Shown one piece after another: positions 7,215 to 9,923 of a DNA stretch of 9,923 nucleotides (position 1 is the first letter of the stretch; every line of letters begins with the position of its first letter). This stretch comes from CAZJHX01 sp964545715 (GTDB taxonomy: Bacteria; Myxococcota_A; UBA9042; GCA-2863065). Position numbers and translations under genes: made by a program. Under the pieces are notes generated by a model. The model did no database searches. It had not been told where the DNA came from and worked only from the letters and a program-made list of their open reading frames with translations. The stretch is from contig CAZJHX010000255.1 in the NCBI GenBank assembly GCA_964545715.1, positions 1 to 9,923 of the forward strand, given 5' to 3'.

Positions 7215-7314
7215 NNNNNNNNNNNNNNNNNNNNNNNNNNNNNNNNNNNNNNNNNNNNNNNNNNNNNNNNNNNNNNNNNNNNNNNNNNNNNNNNNNNNNN
7301 NNNNNNNNNNNNNN
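7215..7314. other. Assembly gap (100 Ns)
   Basis: Exactly 100 undetermined bases, the conventional placeholder for a scaffold join of unknown length. The 3' end of the DNRLRE lipoprotein gene and the 5' end of the Sel1-like lipoprotein gene both lie here. Any frame that appears to read through the gap is an artefact of treating N as coding. Confidence 0.99.
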
Positions 7315-8291
7315 GGGCACGTTGGCCGCGTCGCCCTCACGGGTGGTAAAGCGCGGCTCGCCGCCCCATTGGTCTTCATTGTCAGCGCGGATGAGCAACC
7401 CGAAGTTCGTCGCCGGATCGTCCACCCACGCCTGAACAGCGGTGGTGATGTCCCACGGATCGTACTGCTTGGACTCGCCCGGTTTGACCAACAACGAGTC
7501 CACCATCTCGGGATCGAAGTCAAACCCGGGCACGAGGTAAGGCCCCATCCAGTTGACGCTGTTGGACGCTTTGACCGTGGTCGCCTGGGTCTCACTCCAC
7601 GGCTTGAGGACCCTGTAGACCTCCAGAGTGCGCTCGATCTGCTTGCCATCGTCACCGTGCGTGTACTGGTGCCACAACAACATGGAGGCGGAGGTGACGG
7701 TGGCGCCCTTGGGAATGCTGCTCACGTCGAACTGGATCAAGGACCGCTTCTTGGGGAAGTTCTGCTGTTGACCCGCGATCAGAAAGTGGGTGCCGTTCTT
7801 GTTGCTGGTGCCCTCCAGCCAGACGTCTTGAACGGCGTCGAACTCGCCCTCCTTGTCCTCACCACCGCCGCAGTCGGGGTTGGGCGTGTACTGGCAGCCG
7901 ACCGCGGGCAGGCAGGCGTCGAAGGTGCACGCGTCCATGTCGTCGCAGCTGTCCAGCTCTCCGCCCTGGCACAGGCCCGCCTTGCAGGTCTGCCCCGTGA
8001 CGCACAGGTCGGTACCGCTGCAGGGCGTGCCGCTCGGGGCCAACACCTCCTCGCACGCTCCTGTGGCCGGACTGCATGCGTTGACCGTGCACTGCTTGGC
8101 CGACGGCGGACAGACGATCTCGGTGTTCGGCGCCAGCACGCAGGCCGGCACGTCGCCGCTCTTGTCGCAGATCACGGTGCCGGCGCACGGGTTGATGCCC
8201 GGCGCGCAGTCGTCGTCCTCGTTGCACTCGCACTCCTGCGTGGCCACACAGGTGCCGTCGTCGCACACACCGCCAGGCGAGCAGCCATCCT
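7315..8291 (-). CDS. C-terminal part of a cysteine-rich lipoprotein with a DNRLRE-type domain (3' end in gap)
   Basis: This is the downstream portion of the gene that starts at 9209, displaced into another frame by an apparent one-base loss near 8292-8295. It begins DGCSPGGVCDDGTCV and carries 22 cysteines up to PNPDC, continuing the cysteine array of the N-terminal part. From about 7845 a cysteine-free domain follows: EFDAVQDVWLEGTSNKNG, KKRSLIQFDVSSIPKGATV, then YRVLKPWSETQATT, YDPWDITTAVQAWV and NFGLLIRADN. This is the pattern of DNRLRE / CBM96-like beta-sandwich domains on exported proteins, some of which bind polysaccharide. The domain is nearly complete (FTTREGDAANVP at the edge; the family ends with a final strand of the kind KLVVTY). 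An ATG at 8361 opens this frame alone, but its first 24 or so residues (MHRRQVQQRRGG) are the wrong frame of the upstream coding sequence and should not be taken as a real start. Confidence 0.85.
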
Positions 8292-9209
8292 GGGGTCGCA
8301 CGCGATGCCGGTCAGCGGGGTCTGCTCCACCACGCCGTTGTTGCACTTGCCGTCGGTGCACGGGTTGCCGTCCTCAGCGTCCACCGGGGTGCCGACGCAG
8401 GCCTCCTGGCCGATGTCGGTCAGCGTGCAGGTGTCCTGAATCGTGCATCCGTTGTTGTCGTCGCAGGAGCCGCCGCTCAAGAACAGGGTCTGCAGGCAGC
8501 CCGCCTTCTTGTTGCAGGTCCACGTCCAGCATAGGTTGTTGGCCTGCTCGGCCTCACACTTATCGACCGCGCCGGTGTCGACGCAGGCGCCATCGCCGTC
8601 GCAGGTCTCCAGCGTACAGACGTCGGCGTCGCTGTCGCAGTCGGTGCCCTCGGGGTTGTAGATGGGAACCGTGCACTGGCCGGTGGACGGGTCGCACTGC
8701 AGTGACGCCACGCAGGGCTCGGCCGAGGCCGGGCATTTGGTCTCGGCGCCTTCCGTGGCCTGGCACTGTCCGTCCAGACACGTCGCCTCTGTGAAGCAGC
8801 TGACCTGGCAGGCGGCGCCATCGTCCAGCGCGGTGTAGACGCATCCCTGAGTCGAATCACACTCGCCCGTGCGGCAGGGGCCCGTGCCCTCATCACAGAC
8901 CAGCGTGGCGGCGCCGACGCACACGCCGCCAGAGCACGCGTCATCGATCGTACACTCGTCGCCGTCATCGCAGGGGGTGTCGTCGGCCGCGTCCGCGCAC
9001 TTAGCCGGGGGATCGCCCGTATCGGGCCCGGTATCCGTGCCCGTGTCGGCGCCGGTGTCTGTGTCCGCGCCGGTGTCGGCGGCGGTGTCCGTCGCCGTAT
9101 CCGCGCCGGTGTCCACGGTCGCGTCGTCGCCGTTACCCGAGCCTGTCCGTCCACCGTCAGAGCTGCCGCACCCCGCCACGAGCAACAATACGATTGCCAG
9201 CCTTGTCAT
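8172..9209 (-). CDS. N-terminal part of a cysteine-rich lipoprotein with an Asp/Thr stalk (frameshifted)
   Basis: ATG at 9209 is preferred over the GTG at 9224 because it follows AGGGG at good spacing and directly starts a lipoprotein signal (MTRLAIVLLLVAGC, lipidated Cys14). Residues 32-65 are a low-complexity TDTGAD stalk. From about residue 70 a dense cysteine array begins (DDTPCDDGDECTIDD, SGGVC, STGQC, DGDGACVD and similar), with 33 cysteines including the lipidated one up to IACDP. Such arrays are frequent in Myxococcota-like surface lipoproteins; their functions are mostly unknown. As sequenced, the frame leaves the array at 8292 and runs through non-family residues (RMAARLAVCATT...) to a TGA at 8172. 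The true product most likely continues into the frame annotated at 7315-8291, giving more than 630 residues and about 55 cysteines. Outer-surface placement is inferred from the lipobox and stalk. It starts 48 bp after the stop of the gene to its right, so co-transcription is plausible. Confidence 0.85.
   Translation of the reverse strand: MTRLAIVLLLVAGCGSSDGGRTGSGNGDDATVDTGADTATDTAADTGADTDTGADTGTDTGPDTGDPPAKCADAADDTPCDDGDECTIDDACSGGVCVGAATLVCDEGTGPCRTGECDSTQGCVYTALDDGAACQVSCFTEATCLDGQCQATEGAETKCPASAEPCVASLQCDPSTGQCTVPIYNPEGTDCDSDADVCTLETCDGDGACVDTGAVDKCEAEQANNLCWTWTCNKKAGCLQTLFLSGGSCDDNNGCTIQDTCTLTDIGQEACVGTPVDAEDGNPCTDGKCNNGVVEQTPLTGIACDPRMAARLAVCATTAPVWPRRSASATRTTTARRASTRAPAP
8292..8295 (-). 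other. Apparent one-base frameshift in a C4 run
   Basis: On the minus strand the coding text reads TGC GAC CCC AG|GAT GGC TGC. Upstream, the first frame gives a sensible cysteine array (LTGIACDP); downstream, the second frame does (DGCSPGGVC). Adding one C to the run of four Cs would give CDPQDGC and a single continuous frame. This could be a sequencing or assembly error or a real disabling mutation. Both flanks keep coding character, which favours error or a very recent event. Confidence 0.8.
9015..9116 (-). repeat. Asp/Thr/Gly/Ala-rich low-complexity stalk repeats
   Basis: About 34 codons encode imperfect short repeats of the type DTGADT / TDTGAD, with a recurring GACACCGGCGC-like unit in the DNA. 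They lie between the lipidation site and the cysteine array, so they probably form a flexible, acidic spacer on the cell surface. Short tandem repeats of this kind can vary in copy number and are hard to assemble. Confidence 0.8.
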
Positions 9210-9257
9210 AAGATGCCCCTGCACAATTGGTCTATTGGGGCAAAGGGTATCAGAACC

Positions 9258-9923
9258 TCAGCCGCAGCCGGGAGCCCCGGTTGGAGAACCAAAAAACGGG
9301 TCCTTGCAGGGCGCACAGACATAGCCGGGCCCGCAGCCGCTCTTGTCCAGCATAAACTCGGCCGGCAGCTTGAGACAGTCCGGCAGACACACACCAAAGT
9401 AGTCGCCGATAAACAGGATATTGCCGTAGCAGGGGCTGCCTTTGTAGCTCAGATCCTGCATCTCGTCCGGCACGCAAAGCAGACCGCCGTCACACTCTTC
9501 CAGATTTCCGTGTTTGTCCGCCGGGATGGCGTCGGGGGCGATGCAATGGCCCTCCACGGCGCCGCCGCAGCATGGCTTGAACAGCACCTCGCCACACACC
9601 CCGTTTGCAGGCCCGGTGTCACACTTGCTGGCGCTGCATGCGCCGGTGGACTCGCCCGTGAACGGATCGCAGCAGGGGGCGCAGACCTCGCCGGCGGAGC
9701 AGATGTCCAGCGGCAGATCCTTGGCCTTCTCAGCGATGCCCGGAATGCACGTCGACATGCAGCGCCCCTCGGAGCCGCCGATCGACACGCATGTGGGTGG
9801 CTTGTAGAGGCCGCCGCTGGCGATCAGCTTGCCCGGCACGCAATATCCGGAGCTCTGGTCGCCGCATTTGTCCAACAGGGCGGACTGCTCGGGCGGAACC
9901 AGGCCCTGGGGCACGCAGTGGGC
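9258..9923 (-). CDS. Cysteine-rich tandem-repeat protein (N-terminus beyond window)
   Basis: The visible 221 residues reach the window edge with no start: codons for AHC precede the GTG at 9914, and the HC there belongs to the repeat, so the gene continues to the right. I do not recognise the family. Two copies of a unit of about 95 residues can be aligned: HCVPQGLVPPEQ ... LLDKC ... CVP ... STCIPG ... ICSAGEVCAPCCDPFTGES, and HCIAPDAIPADK ... LEECDGG ... CVP ... LPDCLKLP ... GCGPGYVCAPCKDPFFGSP. The signature is VCAPCxDPFxG followed by TGAxxC. A short linker with CCGG joins them. There are 25 cysteines, so an exported, disulfide-bonded protein is inferred, although the signal peptide is not visible. 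The stop is TGA at 9258, and the next lipoprotein gene starts 48 bp later on the same strand. Confidence 0.85.
   Translation of the reverse strand, partial: AHCVPQGLVPPEQSALLDKCGDQSSGYCVPGKLIASGGLYKPPTCVSIGGSEGRCMSTCIPGIAEKAKDLPLDICSAGEVCAPCCDPFTGESTGACSASKCDTGPANGVCGEVLFKPCCGGAVEGHCIAPDAIPADKHGNLEECDGGLLCVPDEMQDLSYKGSPCYGNILFIGDYFGVCLPDCLKLPAEFMLDKSGCGPGYVCAPCKDPFFGSPTGAPGCG

Noticed and set aside
7105..7314. Continuation of the DNRLRE reading frame through the Ns into 7105-7214
   Set aside because: It exists only because Ns were translated as X. After the gap it gives WHATKTRPAT-type sequence, whereas another frame gives the cysteine-paired Sel1 repeat.
9214..9242. Inverted repeat TGCCCC / GGGGCA between the repeat-protein and lipoprotein genes
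   Set aside because: A 6-bp stem with a 17-nt loop and no U-tract, and one arm overlaps the SD of the 9209 gene. Too weak to call a terminator or regulator.

Overview
The window looks like a piece of a GC-rich genome from the Myxococcota / former Deltaproteobacteria or a related lineage, probably a metagenome-assembled scaffold. The reasons are strong G/C preference at third codon positions, several lipoproteins with Asp/Thr/Gly-rich stalks followed by long cysteine-rich repeat regions (a style common in those bacteria), and a run of exactly 100 Ns (7215-7314). The taxon is inferred from style only; no marker gene is present.

Left half (44-5200, all minus strand): a tight purine operon transcribed purS-purQ-purL-purF-lipoprotein. 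The junctions are 3 bp (purS/purQ), an ATGA overlap (purQ/purL), a GTGA overlap (purL/purF) and 11 bp (purF/lipoprotein). PurS, PurQ and the short-type PurL together form phosphoribosylformylglycinamidine (FGAM) synthase, step 4 of IMP synthesis. PurF is the committing amidotransferase, step 1. The last gene encodes a small lipoprotein with no evident link to purines. A GC hairpin at 9-25 may end the transcript.

Middle (5201-6244): a 72-bp divergent intergenic region separates purS from a plus-strand gene for an exported protein resembling the ARPP-1 family. A perfect 9+9 bp palindrome there overlaps that gene's Shine-Dalgarno sequence. The gene runs convergently, with 6 bp of spacing, into the next block.

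Right half (6251-9923, all minus strand): three consecutive genes for exported, disulfide-rich proteins. Read in the direction of transcription they are: a cysteine-rich tandem-repeat protein cut by the window edge (9258 to beyond 9923); a large lipoprotein with an Asp/Thr stalk, a cysteine-rich array and a C-terminal DNRLRE-type beta-sandwich; and a Sel1-like repeat lipoprotein with nine CX7-8C pairs. The large lipoprotein gene carries an apparent one-base frameshift in a C4 run (8292-8295). Its 3' end and the 5' end of the Sel1 gene both fall in the N gap.

The purine block is ordinary core metabolism. The less explained material is the lipoprotein inside the pur operon, the palindrome on the ribosome-binding site, the exported ARPP-1-like protein and the run of disulfide-rich envelope proteins. 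I see no CRISPR array, RNA gene, insertion sequence or clear defence system.
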